Assembly (NCBI GenBank): GCA_002368175.1 | Contig: AP018172.1 | Span: 2,726,001-2,790,000 of the forward strand | Origin: Calothrix sp. NIES-2098 | GTDB taxonomy: Bacteria > Cyanobacteriota > Cyanobacteriia > Cyanobacteriales > Nostocaceae | Reading direction: 5' to 3' | Length of the DNA stretch: 64,000 nt | In this document: positions 45,267 to 54,177 of the stretch, one piece after another | How positions within the stretch are numbered: position 1 is the first letter of the stretch | Layout: the number at the start of each line of letters is the position of its first letter | Notes under the pieces: model-generated | Database searches by the model: none | What the model saw: the letters and a program-made list of their open reading frames with translations, nothing else | What the model was told of the DNA's origin: nothing | Translations under genes and position numbers: made by a program

Positions 45267-47503
45267 TAGAGTGCTTCTCCTTCACTACGAATTAACCGTA
45301 AGTACGCACCGTCAACTTCTTTTAATTCATCATGTGTGCCCCGTTGCACAACTTTTCCCTTTTCCATGACAATAATTTCATCGCAATCGCGAATGGTGCT
45401 GAGGCGATGGGCGACGATAATACAAGTACAACCCCGTTGGCGGAGTTTGCGATCGATGATTTTTTCGGTTTCGCTATCGAGGGCGCTGGTGGCTTCATCC
45501 ATCACCAGAATTGCTGGATTATTTACTAAGGCGCGGGCGATTTCTAAACGCTGACGCTGACCGCCACTTAAGTTTGCTGCACCTTCCAATAGTTGCGCCC
45601 CGTAACCGCCTGGCATAGAAATCACAACATCGTGAATCGCTGCATCTTTACAAGCGCGGATTAAATAGCTATCGGGAACGGTGGTATCCCACAGTGTTAA
45701 GTTATCTCGGACGCTGCCAGCAAATAGAAAAATATCCTGCTCTACTAAAGCTAGGGAATTGACTAAAATTTGGCGGGGAATTTGCGATCGCGTTTGACCA
45801 TCGAAGAGGATTTCTCCCTGCCAAGGTTCGTACAATCCCGCTACTAATTTAGCTACGGTAGACTTACCAGAACCACTTCCCCCTACCAAGGCTACGCGCT
45901 GTCCTGGTCTGAGGTAAAAATTAAAGTTTTCAATTAATGGTTGCCCAATGCGGTTGTAACCAAAGGTGATATTCCGTAACTCCACATATCCTTGCAGCCG
46001 CACCATTGGTTGTGAGGGGGAAGCAAACTCGATATTTGTGCCAATTTCTTTCACTTCCCGATCTACTTGCGGATCTGTGGGGTTGCGTAGAACATCATCT
46101 AATCTGGTGATATCGCCTTCAACTCTTTGAAGGTCGCTGCCTAAACTAATCAGATTATTTACAGGTTGTAAAAATTGTTGCATTAAAGCTTGAAATGCTA
46201 CCAGCATCCCAATACTCAGATGCCCATCCATTACCCTCAAACCGCCAATGACGATGAGTAGCATAGATGACAGGGTAGTTAAAAAAGAAGGCAGTACTCC
46301 CAGAGTTTGGTTTGTGACATCCATTTCCTGTTGCGAGTTAACTGACTTGGCATAATAACCAGCCCAACGGGAAAAGAAATCTGATTCTAAACCGGATGCT
46401 TTCAAAGTTTCCATGCTTTGCAGACCAGAGATAGCCACGCCTGCAACTTTTCCCTGATCCTGTTGCAATCTCATGTTGGCATCGATGCGCCGCCGCGCTA
46501 CCCACTGCAATGCTAAGAGGTTGATGGCAACAAAAGCTACACCGATTGAGGTGAGAATTTTGTCATACTGCAACATCACCACTGCATAAAATATTACCGT
46601 GACGACTGCGATCGCAGTGGTTGCTAATCTCCCCGAAAGAATGCTAGCTAAGGAGTCGTTGAGGTTAACTCGGCTGCTAATTTCCCCTGCAAATCGTTGG
46701 TCGTAAAAACTCACTGGTAAGCGGAGAATGTGCCAGAGAAACTGACTCGACATCCCCACCGACAGCTTAATTTTCATCCGGCGCAGGGATTGTAATTGCA
46801 GTAGAGTCAAAAATCCCGTAACGCAGGCGGTAATCAAGATTCCTAAAATCAGCGGTGATAACCATTCCTGGCGACGTTCAATCAACACGTTATCGACAAA
46901 TACCTGGGCAAATGTCGGCATCGCCAAACCAGGAATCACCAACAACAAGCCAGCGAATACACAATAAACTAACGCCACTAAAGAAAAGCGCAGTCTTTGC
47001 CATAAGGCTGAGATAATGCTGGGTTTGCTGCCGCCTTTTTTAAACTCCGGCCCTGGCTGTAAAATCAGGACTACACCAGTAAAAGAATTACTAAATTCTT
47101 CTAGGGAAACGTGACGCGGGCCGCTGGCGGGATCGTTGAGATAAACGCGCTGTTTGTTGTATCCCTCTACTACTAGGAAATGGTTGAAGTTCCAAAACAC
47201 AATAAACGGACATTCCATTTCCATGAGTTGATTCAACTCTGCCTTAAAACCTTTGGCATTTAGTCCGTAGTTACGCGCCGCATTCAGGATATTAGAAGCT
47301 TTACTGCCATCCCGCGATACCCCACAATCTTGACGCAGTTTTGCTAGGGGAACAATGCGACCGTAGTAACCAAGAATAATTCCCAAAGCCGCAGCACCGC
47401 ATTCAACTGCTTCCATTTGCAGTAGGGTGGGAGTACGACGGCGAACGCCTGGACGTTTCAGGAGTTTTGGCAATTTGGGCAGCGGCATATCAATAAATCC
47501 CAC
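45266..47503 (-). CDS. C39 peptidase-containing ABC exporter (PCAT, NHLP type)
   Basis: This 745-residue protein opens with a C39 cysteine protease domain: catalytic C35 in LQMEAVECGAAALG, histidine in FWNFNHFLVVEG and aspartate in VYLNDPASG. A six-helix membrane domain and an ATPase follow (GGSGSGKSTVAK, LSGGQRQRL, ILVMDEATSALD). Such exporters cut leader peptides after a double glycine and export the core. The 18 GG-leader peptide genes upstream are the obvious substrates. The frame opens at a GTG (47503), but the ATG at 47488, one base after the HlyD stop (TGA-T-ATG), is more likely and suggests coupled translation. Confidence 0.94.
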   Translation of the reverse strand: MGFIDMPLPKLPKLLKRPGVRRRTPTLLQMEAVECGAAALGIILGYYGRIVPLAKLRQDCGVSRDGSKASNILNAARNYGLNAKGFKAELNQLMEMECPFIVFWNFNHFLVVEGYNKQRVYLNDPASGPRHVSLEEFSNSFTGVVLILQPGPEFKKGGSKPSIISALWQRLRFSLVALVYCVFAGLLLVIPGLAMPTFAQVFVDNVLIERRQEWLSPLILGILITACVTGFLTLLQLQSLRRMKIKLSVGMSSQFLWHILRLPVSFYDQRFAGEISSRVNLNDSLASILSGRLATTAIAVVTVIFYAVVMLQYDKILTSIGVAFVAINLLALQWVARRRIDANMRLQQDQGKVAGVAISGLQSMETLKASGLESDFFSRWAGYYAKSVNSQQEMDVTNQTLGVLPSFLTTLSSMLLIVIGGLRVMDGHLSIGMLVAFQALMQQFLQPVNNLISLGSDLQRVEGDITRLDDVLRNPTDPQVDREVKEIGTNIEFASPSQPMVRLQGYVELRNITFGYNRIGQPLIENFNFYLRPGQRVALVGGSGSGKSTVAKLVAGLYEPWQGEILFDGQTRSQIPRQILVNSLALVEQDIFLFAGSVRDNLTLWDTTVPDSYLIRACKDAAIHDVVISMPGGYGAQLLEGAANLSGGQRQRLEIARALVNNPAILVMDEATSALDSETEKIIDRKLRQRGCTCIIVAHRLSTIRDCDEIIVMEKGKVVQRGTHDELKEVDGAYLRLIRSEGEAL

Positions 47504-48932
47504 TCCAGGATTTTAAGATAGGTAACACAAAGGTGATGGGCGCTTGTTCTTCGACTGTGATTCTGACAGAAGTGGTAGTTCCGGGAGACATTTTCATTTG
47601 TGGCCCGGTGGAAGATGACCACTGATAGCCGCTAAAGGTAGATGCATCTGGCTGGAGTTCTGCTAAAACTTGGATTTGTGGTTCTGAACTTACCAGACTG
47701 CCAACAAGATCGGGATTCCCAACTAAACTGGCTGCGGCTTCTTTAGTCACGGGGAAGGGTGAAACATTGGTAATAGTTCCGACAATACCACCAAATCGTT
47801 CCCGCTTGACTGTAGTTGGAGTGATTTGTAACTTCATGCCTTTTTGTACTTTTTTACCTTCACTCACTGGTAAAAATGTTACGCCTAACAACTTGGCGGA
47901 GGATTCTTGCGCTTCGATAGCACCGATGCGGCTGCCGGGAGGAAGCAGTTGTCCGGAAGTTATAGTTAATTCTAAAATGCGTCCAGTGCGATCGCTCTTG
48001 ATCTCGCTACTACCTGTTAATTTTCTTTGCAATTCCGCAATTCCCCGTTTCAAATCCTGAATTTGATTTGTCCGGTTAATGGTATTTTGAAAATTTTGTT
48101 CGCTGAGAGTTTTTTCCTTAGCATCCAGTTGTTTTAACTGAGTTTGGATATCGGTAATTTGGCTGAGGTTCTCGCGGTAAGATTTTTCGGCTTGAACTTG
48201 GTTAATATCGAGTTGTTTTAATTGGCTTTCGATATTGGCAATTTTCGCAATGCTATCGAGATAAGTTTGTTGTGCTTCTAATACTTGGTCGGCGGAAATT
48301 GCACCTTCAGCTTTTAGAGCTTTGCGGCGTTCTAGTCTATCTCTGAGGGTAGGAGCTAAAGCTTTGGCTTCTTGCCAGCGTTCCTGTAAGTTAGTTCTTT
48401 GCTGGGCGATCGCGCCGAGGTCTTTATCGCGGATAATCGGACTTAAGGATTGACTTTCACTTAGCCGTTGTTGTAAACCTGAACGTTGTTGGGCGATCGC
48501 TTTAAGTTCCAAGTCACTACGCTGACCTTGAAGTGAATTAGCGTTGAGGTCTTGGGCTTCCAATTCTGCCAGTTTAGCTTGCTGCTGAAGCAGTTGCTTG
48601 TGTAAGTCGTCTTGGTCGATGGTGGCAATAACTTGTCCTTGCTTCACAAAATCGCCAACACGCACATTGACATTCTTTAACTTCCCTTCCACTGCCGGAA
48701 ACTGCAAAGGTACAACTTTGCTAGGATAAACAAGCACGCCCCTGCCTTCTACAGTAATGGGAATCCGACCCAAAACACTCCAGGCCAGCCCAGCTGCAAC
48801 TAAAGTCCCTAAAGCCGCCAAAGGTAGCCAACTCATTGGACTTACTACTTGCATGATTTGGTCTAAACGTTCTGGAGAAGAGGAACGTTCTAGCGCTTGT
48901 TTCCGAAATAAGTTGTTTCTTTGAGTCACCAT
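47490..48932 (-). CDS. HlyD-family secretion adaptor (NHLP system type)
   Basis: This 480-residue membrane-fusion protein has one N-terminal transmembrane helix (WLPLAALGTLVAAGLAWSVLG), a biotinyl-lipoyl-like half (VRVGDFVKQGQVIATID), a long coiled-coil hairpin (~110-320), and the second lipoyl half with RTGRILELTITSGQLLPPGSRIG. It bridges the ABC exporter to an outer-membrane channel; no TolC-like gene is in the window. A strong AGGAAGG ribosome site precedes the ATG. The stop is one base from the ATG of the C39 exporter. Confidence 0.92.
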   Translation of the reverse strand: MVTQRNNLFRKQALERSSSPERLDQIMQVVSPMSWLPLAALGTLVAAGLAWSVLGRIPITVEGRGVLVYPSKVVPLQFPAVEGKLKNVNVRVGDFVKQGQVIATIDQDDLHKQLLQQQAKLAELEAQDLNANSLQGQRSDLELKAIAQQRSGLQQRLSESQSLSPIIRDKDLGAIAQQRTNLQERWQEAKALAPTLRDRLERRKALKAEGAISADQVLEAQQTYLDSIAKIANIESQLKQLDINQVQAEKSYRENLSQITDIQTQLKQLDAKEKTLSEQNFQNTINRTNQIQDLKRGIAELQRKLTGSSEIKSDRTGRILELTITSGQLLPPGSRIGAIEAQESSAKLLGVTFLPVSEGKKVQKGMKLQITPTTVKRERFGGIVGTITNVSPFPVTKEAAASLVGNPDLVGSLVSSEPQIQVLAELQPDASTFSGYQWSSSTGPQMKMSPGTTTSVRITVEEQAPITFVLPILKSWSGIY

Positions 48933-49281
48933 TTAATACCTTCCTAATTTATCCAAAATCTGCATGGGATGTAAGGGAACTCCATGCAGTGCTGCGAAGT
49001 CAAATACTTGTTTTAAATACAAACCGGAATATTAATTTCCCAGAAATGAAACAAAACTTTAATGAAATCGTCTACATTGCGGCGAGTCATTTAAGTAGGG
49101 TGAGGTGGGTAATGTCCTCGGCTAAACGAATAAAGCCCAGCGACCTGGGCTAAAATCCAATACGGTTCAGCGATATGTGGTAGGGGCACGGCACCGATAG
49201 GAATTATGTGATGTACCGAAAGATTATGGATGCCGTGCCCTTACTTTGTTTGTCTAGCCTCATCCTTTTAAGTGTTGGATT
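48933..49281. other. spacer within the export locus
   Basis: About 350 bases without a gene. It holds a dispersed inverted repeat: GTAGGGGCACGGCA near 49181-49194 and TGCCGTGCCCTTAC near 49230-49243. The tract between cNMP protein and HlyD may carry an internal promoter. Confidence 0.5.
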
Positions 49282-50490
49282 TTAACTCCGCCGAATTCTT
49301 TTCAGCATCCAATCAAATCTGGCTCCAGCCAACGCCACTTGGGCTAAAAAATCAGAACTCAGTTCGTTTTCATATTCCTGGCTGTCATCCAAAGATTTAT
49401 CCTTGCTGTAACTGAGTCTGCCATAACCCAGGCTACTAACGATCGCGCGTTGTTTATCTGCTAGCAAGACTGCAAGTACTCGGTAAAAACGTGCCGCAAA
49501 CGGTAAATCGTGTAAAAGTTTTGCCGCAAGTCGCCATTGCGGAATCGATAATACCCAAGAATCTTCTAAAGCTTTCACAGAAAATGAAGGCGGCGGTGCT
49601 TCTATAAAAGGCGTTTCGCCCACAATGTCGCCGCGCGATAATCTCGCAAACTCTCGTTCGGGAGATTCGCCACCTTCTAAACTAGAAAAAGCCCTAGCTA
49701 AAGGATTGCGATCGTCTTCGGAAGCTGAAAGTGTTAATTTCCCTTCTAATAAAATATGTAGCGCCTCGACCGGTCTACCCGCCTGAATGAGTACAGTTCC
49801 CGCAGGAACTTTGCTCACTGTCCCGGCGACAACTAACCAATCAATATCACTATCGCGTAATTCTGCAAAGATAAATAAAATTTCTCTAAGTTGCGGCTGG
49901 CTGAGAACAAGCGTGCTATGACCTAGCTGACTGACGATTTGTTCTAGCCTGTCGGATAAAAGAATCGCACTAGCGCGATAAAGATGCGCGGCGAAACTGA
50001 TATCTTCTTTTAATTTTGTCGCCAACTGCTGTTGCGGAATTTCTAAGACAACTGACTTAGTAACCGCCTTCACAGTGGTAGAGGGTAGATAGGTATCGAG
50101 AAAAGGAATTTCTCCTACCATATCGCCACTCGATAATCTCGCAATCTCACGCCCTGTCATTTCTCCACCTTCTAGGGCAGCAAACGCACGACCCAAAGGA
50201 TTATTATCTGGCTGAGAAAGAGAAACTAATAATTCTCCATCCAATAAAATATATAGTGCATTTACAGGTTCGCCTTGGCGAATGAGAACTTTGCCTGGGG
50301 CAATTTCTTCTTTTGTACCTGTCGTCAGCATCCAGTCGATATCGCTATTACTCAGTTCCTTTAGCAGAACTTCTCTCATACATTTAACTCCCTGAGGGTG
50401 GTAAGGGCGGGAGGGTTTTAGTGGTGGTTGCAAGTATCCAAAATCAGAAATTGCAAGCTGAGTTGGTATGCTCTGTTCACCTTGATCCAT
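49282..50490 (-). CDS. tandem cyclic-nucleotide-binding-domain protein
   Basis: This 402-residue protein has two homologous cNMP-binding-like barrels. The first (~38-195) includes PGKVLIRQGEPVNALYILLDG and GDMVGEIPFLDT. The second (~200-360) includes PAGTVLIQAGRPVEALHILLEG and GDIVGETPFIE. There is no helix-turn-helix, so it is probably not a transcription factor. Both phosphate-binding cassettes lack the canonical Arg. The longest frame starts at 50490. An AGGGAG ribosome site 8 bases before the ATG at 50379, exactly where the first domain begins, makes 50379 the likelier start. It sits between the peptide genes and the secretion genes. Confidence 0.85.
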   Translation of the reverse strand: MDQGEQSIPTQLAISDFGYLQPPLKPSRPYHPQGVKCMREVLLKELSNSDIDWMLTTGTKEEIAPGKVLIRQGEPVNALYILLDGELLVSLSQPDNNPLGRAFAALEGGEMTGREIARLSSGDMVGEIPFLDTYLPSTTVKAVTKSVVLEIPQQQLATKLKEDISFAAHLYRASAILLSDRLEQIVSQLGHSTLVLSQPQLREILFIFAELRDSDIDWLVVAGTVSKVPAGTVLIQAGRPVEALHILLEGKLTLSASEDDRNPLARAFSSLEGGESPEREFARLSRGDIVGETPFIEAPPPSFSVKALEDSWVLSIPQWRLAAKLLHDLPFAARFYRVLAVLLADKQRAIVSSLGYGRLSYSKDKSLDDSQEYENELSSDFLAQVALAGARFDWMLKRIRRS

Positions 50491-50599
50491 CTTAATACTG
50501 GCTGAATCTTTTGCTGAAGGCAGGTATTCAAGGAACAGATTTTCCAGTCCCCAAAAATCCGATAATAGTTGAATTGCTGTGATTTGCTCAAGTGTTAAG

Positions 50600-50806
50600 T
50601 TATATACTTAACGTAATTAAATGTAACGCAGTCGTAATCTTATTAACAGACTTGATAACTGAATCGGTAGGCGTTTGAGAGACAAACTTCACATCTTCTT
50701 GAGAATAAGAGCTAGAAATCGAAACATCTTTACCACCAGCAATAGCATTTAACTCTTCCTCACGTAACTCAACAAATTTTTTAAAACTAATAAATTCTTC
50801 TGACAT
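50600..50806 (-). CDS. GG-leader peptide precursor, divergent (no. 1)
   Basis: This 68-residue peptide has leader FVELREEELNAIAGG ending at residue 25 and a 43-residue cysteine-free core (KDVSISSSYSQEDV...). The start has a clear AGGAG ribosome site. It is the gene nearest the secretion genes and is unlike the others in its core. Confidence 0.85.
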   Translation of the reverse strand: MSEEFISFKKFVELREEELNAIAGGKDVSISSSYSQEDVKFVSQTPTDSVIKSVNKITTALHLITLSI

Positions 50807-50885
50807 GATGGACTCCTAGTTTTTTTATTTGAAAATGAAACTGAAATTTTCAAAACATTAGTTAGATGAATAAATCTCTCTGCTT

Positions 50886-51134
50886 TTAGAGAATCTGACC
50901 CAATTGTTCGGGTGTAGCATCCACAATTAAGGCTTGAATAGCAAAACTTCTGATATCTCGCGTAGCGATTAAAGAATTCGTAGAATTGCCGTTACGACCA
51001 GATTGAGTATTTTGAATAAATAGGCGATCGCTTTGCTCGAAAGATGCCACAGAAAATGAGAAAATAAAACCACCTGCAACCATATCTAGTTCTTCATCGG
51101 CTAATTCGATAGCGCCTTGATTTTCATTTGACAT
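50886..51134 (-). CDS. GG-leader peptide precursor, divergent (no. 2)
   Basis: This 82-residue peptide has leader IELADEELDMVAGG followed by a 60-residue core (FIFSFSVASFEQSDRLF...) with no cysteine. AAGGAG precedes the ATG. The core has hydrophobic and Ser/Asn-rich parts, and SGRNGNSTNS may be the counterpart of the GPGGANSAS segment of the main family. Confidence 0.85.
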   Translation of the reverse strand: MSNENQGAIELADEELDMVAGGFIFSFSVASFEQSDRLFIQNTQSGRNGNSTNSLIATRDIRSFAIQALIVDATPEQLGQIL

Positions 51135-51182
51135 AACTCACTCCTTACTATATATCTTGATTTTTTTAATAAAAGCAGTTAG

Positions 51183-51392
51183 TTATTGAGGTATTGTAAA
51201 CTTATTATTCTTTTCATTTTCCATCCATTGGTTAGTACCAACCTGAAGTATAGGATGTTTCATTTTTGTAAAATCGCTCAAAATATCATCTCCCGGAAAC
51301 TGACTAACACTAGGCAGTAAATCTACACCACCTGCAACTACATCTAGTTCTTGCTCAGATAATTCAGTATAGACTTGATTTTTAGCTAACAT
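51183..51392 (-). CDS. GG-leader peptide precursor, divergent (no. 3)
   Basis: This 69-residue peptide has leader YTELSEQELDVVAGG and a 47-residue cysteine-free core (VDLLPSVSQFPGDDIL...). AGGA lies just upstream of the ATG. Confidence 0.82.
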   Translation of the reverse strand: MLAKNQVYTELSEQELDVVAGGVDLLPSVSQFPGDDILSDFTKMKHPILQVGTNQWMENEKNNKFTIPQ

Positions 51393-51429
51393 ATTTTTCC
51401 TATTTATATAGTGATTTTGTGTAGTAAAA

Positions 51430-51477
51430 GCAGAGGTTTAATCTGCGGATAAATTTATCTAGTAGCTTAAACTCTGC
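51430..51477 (-). promoter_or_regulatory. intergenic hairpin of the peptide array
   Basis: GCAGAGGTTTA and TTAAACTCTGC form a near-perfect stem between precursors 3 and 4. Equivalent GCAGAGG/CCTCTGC stems recur in most spacers of the array. Confidence 0.65.
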
Positions 51478-51499
51478 TATTTCATTAGTCATTGAGGTA

Positions 51500-51706
51500 T
51501 TACAATGCTACTACTTGCTCATCAATTGGAGGAAGAGAACTAGGAAGAGGTACATCCCAAGAAGGTAGATATGGTATATCTTTGAAGTACTGAGAAAAAT
51601 CAATTGTAGGTAACTGAGGGACATCAATCGATCCGCCTACACCACCCACAACTACATTTAGTTCTTGGTCAGACAATTCCATAGACTCTTGATTTTCGAT
51701 TAACAT
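51500..51706 (-). CDS. GG-leader peptide precursor, divergent (no. 4)
   Basis: This 68-residue peptide has leader MELSDQELNVVVGG and a proline-rich, tryptophan-containing cysteine-free core (VPQLPTIDFSQYFKDIPYL...PSSLPPIDEQ). The core differs clearly from the AGPGG family. AGGAG precedes the ATG. Confidence 0.82.
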   Translation of the reverse strand: MLIENQESMELSDQELNVVVGGVGGSIDVPQLPTIDFSQYFKDIPYLPSWDVPLPSSLPPIDEQVVAL

Positions 51707-51744
51707 AATTAACTCCTATATTTGTGAGATTTTACTTAATTAAA

Positions 51745-51789
51745 GCAGAGGTTATTAATGATTAAGTTGTTTTTGTTTATGACCTCTGC
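51745..51789 (-). promoter_or_regulatory. intergenic hairpin of the peptide array
   Basis: GCAGAGGT at 51745-51752 pairs with ACCTCTGC at 51782-51789 between precursors 4 and 5. Confidence 0.65.
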
Positions 51790-51814
51790 ACTCAGGTTAG
51801 CCAGCTAATATTAT

Positions 51815-52039
51815 CTAGGCAGTAACTGTTTTTTGATTGGAAAGACTGCTGATATTCAGAATTGCAATATTTGAAGCACTAAAGGCACCATCAGGTCCAG
51901 CATGGCTTACTTGCTGAAAAAGATTTTGTTTTTGAGTAAATTGGTTCAAATTGTCTTGAGCTATTACGCTTAAACCCCCAGCAATTACATCCAATTCATC
52001 TTCGGAAAGTTCAATAGATTTATTGATTTCGTTAGACAT
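51815..52039 (-). CDS. GG-leader peptide precursor, intermediate type (no. 5)
   Basis: This 74-residue peptide has leader ELSEDELDVIAGG, and its core (LSVIAQDNLNQFTQKQNLFQ...) shares the central SHAGPDGAFSASNIA with the main family's SSAGPGGANSASNIA. It links the repeated family to the divergent ones. The AGAGGTAAAAATC ribosome site region is the same as in the main family. Confidence 0.88.
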   Translation of the reverse strand: MSNEINKSIELSEDELDVIAGGLSVIAQDNLNQFTQKQNLFQQVSHAGPDGAFSASNIAILNISSLSNQKTVTA

Positions 52040-52149
52040 GATTTTTACCTCTTTTATGTATGATTTTCTTTGTGGTTTACTAGTTGAATAACAGCAGAGG
52101 TTGGTCGCTCATGTAATTGAATTGATGCTCACCTCTGCAATTAATTTAT

Positions 52150-52389
52150 TTAGCCGATGAATGTTTGTTGGAAAGAAAGAGATTTGGTGTCGAGAGTGGC
52201 AATATTGGAAGCACTATTAGCACCACCAGGACCAGCGGAACTCACTTGCTGAAGCACCTTTTGGTTTTGGTCGAAAGTGTTTAAGTTGGTTTGGAAAATT
52301 GAATTTACACCATCCACAACTAAACCCCCAGCGACTACATCCAATTCATCTTCGGAAAGTTCAATAGCTTTGTTGATTTCAGCAGACAT
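52150..52389 (-). CDS. GG-leader peptide precursor, L type (no. 6)
   Basis: This 79-residue peptide has a 22-residue leader ending ELSEDELDVVAGG and a 57-residue cysteine-free core (LVVDGVNSIFQTNLNTFDQN...SSAGPGGANSASNIA...SLSFQQTFIG). I call this the L type (TNLNTFDQNQ, TLDTKSLS). It fits what is annotated in Nostoc as CTB-type bacteriocin precursors, from memory. The AGAGGTAAAAATC upstream is shared across the family. Confidence 0.92.
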   Translation of the reverse strand: MSAEINKAIELSEDELDVVAGGLVVDGVNSIFQTNLNTFDQNQKVLQQVSSAGPGGANSASNIATLDTKSLSFQQTFIG

Positions 52390-52442
52390 GATTTTTACCT
52401 CTTTATGTATGATTTTCTTTGTGATTTACTAGTTGAATAACA

Positions 52443-52487
52443 GCAGAGGTTGGTCGCTCATGTAATTGAATTGATGCTCACCTCTGC
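52443..52487 (-). promoter_or_regulatory. intergenic hairpin of the peptide array
   Basis: GCAGAGGT at 52443-52450 and ACCTCTGC at 52480-52487 enclose the spacer between precursors 6 and 7. They form an 8-bp stem with a 29-base loop, and a run of ATTAATTTA lies on the gene-proximal side. Confidence 0.65.
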
Positions 52488-52494
52488 AATTAAT

Positions 52495-52734
52495 TTAGCC
52501 GATGAATGTTTGTTGGAAAGAAAGAGATTTGGTGTCGAGAGTCGCAATATTAGAAGCGCTATTAGCACCACCAGGACCAGCAGAACTCGCTTGCTGTAGC
52601 ACCTTTTGGTTTTGGTCGAACGTGTTTAAGTTGGTTTGGAAAATTGAATTTACACCATCCACAACTAAACCACCAGCAACTACATCCAATTCATCTTCGG
52701 AAAGTTCAATAGCTTTGTTGATTTCAGCAGACAT
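52495..52734 (-). CDS. GG-leader peptide precursor, L type (no. 7)
   Basis: This 79-residue peptide is identical to no. 6 except Ala for Val before SSAGPGG (LQQASSAGPGG). It has the same leader, cassette promoter-proximal sequence and ribosome site. Confidence 0.92.
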   Translation of the reverse strand: MSAEINKAIELSEDELDVVAGGLVVDGVNSIFQTNLNTFDQNQKVLQQASSAGPGGANSASNIATLDTKSLSFQQTFIG

Positions 52735-52917
52735 GATTTTTACCTCTTTTATGTATGATTTTCTTTGTGTGATTTACTAGTTGAATAACAGCAGAGGTTT
52801 TTTACCTGATTGATTGTTGGTCGCCTCTGTTTTGTTTGCTTCAACTGTATTCATAGTAGGATGACTCCCAGGAATAAACATCTGAAAAACGTCTTGACTC
52901 TTACCTCTGCAATCTAG

Positions 52918-53172
52918 CTAACCGATCTCAGACTTTCGTTGATACTCTAGGTATATCTCTCTAATACTTTCGTCATTCAGACGCTGACAGTCGGCTCGCT
53001 GATTATCGACCAAATACCAGACTCCAAGGTTAGTCTGCACAAGCATTCCCGTATTACAGATGCAGCTAGCAAACAGTTGAATCACACCAACTCAGTGCAT
53101 TTTGATGATTGACTTCAAGTGGCGATCGCAAATTGTAGATCCCATTTCTGCTTGACCAGGAATTACTTGCAT
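52918..53172 (-). pseudogene. 85-codon frame with in-frame TGA, copy in D1
   Basis: From the ATG at 53172 the frame reads MQVIPGQAEMGSTICDRHLK to codon 26, then TGA at 53094-53092, then continues open as VGVIQLFASCICNTGMLVQT...NDESIREIYLEYQRKSEIG to a TAG. The composition looks like protein on both sides of the stop. The D2 copy has the same length and the same TGA. It could be an old pseudogene duplicated with the spacer, or a 42-codon gene starting at the internal ATG (MLVQTNLGVWYLVDNQ). Confidence 0.4.
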
Positions 53173-53206
53173 CACATAGCAATCCTCTAGGCTGGTGCTC
53201 TAGTCA

Positions 53207-53358
53207 TATGATGTCCGGCAAATTACTTATGATACGTCATTGCGAGTGAAACGCAGTGGAACGACGCAATCGCAGGGTTTTTGAGATTGCTACTCTGCGA
53301 GAAGCCGCTCCGCGTCTACCCTCCGGTCGCAATGACGGCCGTTTGAACGGACATGATA
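53207..53358. mobile_element. MITE-like element, copy 2 (152 bp)
   Basis: The ends are TATGATGTCCGG (53207) and CGGACATGATA (to 53358). It is flanked by TCA on both sides. The uninterrupted site exists in D2 (GCTATAGTCAATTAGC around 56019-56034), so the insertion and its 3-bp TCA duplication are directly visible. It contains GTCATTGCGA inverted pairs and no ORF. Confidence 0.92.
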
Positions 53359-53599
53359 TCAATTAGCAATATTATGATTAACTTAGTACCGCTGCACGGA
53401 AGTCAAAAGTAAAAATAAATACAGTGTAAGGTGAGCGTTTCATTGGTTTAGAATACGTGCTGTACTAGACGCACACAAATAAAGTCATTGCGAATCAAAC
53501 TTCCACAATGACTTTGTGTAATTAATTACGATCCATTACTTAAATTTTTAAGAATGGCCCCTGCCAAAAACTTGAAGCGACCTGGCATTATTTAGCCGT

Positions 53600-53839
53600 T
53601 TATTTCAGTGTATATTTCACAGAATTGTCACTTCCAGGAGAATCATCAAATGTTACTTTGAGACCTGTCCGTTGAACTAACAAGTTTTGCGGCCCGTCCG
53701 ACGTGTTAGGTAGATTAAAAGGTTTCTCTAGTTCTTGAAGAAGTAGCGTACTAAAATCTTGACCACCTGCGATCGCATCTAATTCATTCTCAGCTAACTC
53801 TAGAGGCTGATTAATTTTCTTCGTTTCTTCTGACATCAT
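53600..53839 (-). CDS. GG-leader peptide precursor, divergent (no. 8)
   Basis: This 79-residue peptide has leader LELAENELDAIAGG and a core (QDFSTLLLQELEKPFNLPNT...DDSPGSDNSVKYTLK) unrelated to the AGPGG family and cysteine-free. It lies at the end of the second five-gene block. It may start at either of two adjacent ATGs (53839 or 53836), with a GGAGAA ribosome site. Confidence 0.85.
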   Translation of the reverse strand: MMSEETKKINQPLELAENELDAIAGGQDFSTLLLQELEKPFNLPNTSDGPQNLLVQRTGLKVTFDDSPGSDNSVKYTLK

Positions 53840-53931
53840 TTTCTCCAGTATATGTAAGATTATCTATGAGATAACAGTAGGTATCTATAAATCCATCAAA
53901 TTTAGTTGCAAGAATAACCTCTGCAATTAAT

Positions 53932-54177
53932 TTAGCCGATGAATGTTTGTTGGAAAGAAAAAGAACTGGTGTGAAGAGTGGCAACATTGGAAGCACTATT
54001 AGCACCACCAGGACCCGCAGAACTCACTTGCTGAAGCACCTTTTGGTCTTGGTCGAAACTGTTGGCGTTGGTTTGGAAAATTGTATTCACGCCATCAATC
54101 ACTAAACCGTTACCACCAGCGACTACATCCAATTCATCTTCGGAAAGTTCAATAGCTTTGTTGATTTCAGCAGACAT
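53932..54177 (-). CDS. GG-leader peptide precursor, S type (no. 9)
   Basis: This 81-residue peptide has leader ELSEDELDVVAGG followed by NG and a core of the S type (VIDGVNTIFQTNANSFDQDQ, TLHTSSFSFQQTFIG). It has no cysteine and the standard AGAGGTAAAAATC ribosome site. It is the last member of block B. Confidence 0.92.
   Translation of the reverse strand: MSAEINKAIELSEDELDVVAGGNGLVIDGVNTIFQTNANSFDQDQKVLQQVSSAGPGGANSASNVATLHTSSFSFQQTFIG

Larger units (their letters stand above)
52780..53590. repeat. long duplicated spacer D1
   Basis: This tract is nearly identical to 55610-56375 (D2), and its right-to-left beginning also matches 58020-58216 (D3). It contains the mobile element copy at 53207-53358 and the TGA-interrupted ORF at 52918-53172. 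An AAAGTCATTG/CAATGACTTT hairpin lies at 53481-53515. The private stretch 53385-53465 differs from D2. Confidence 0.85.
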
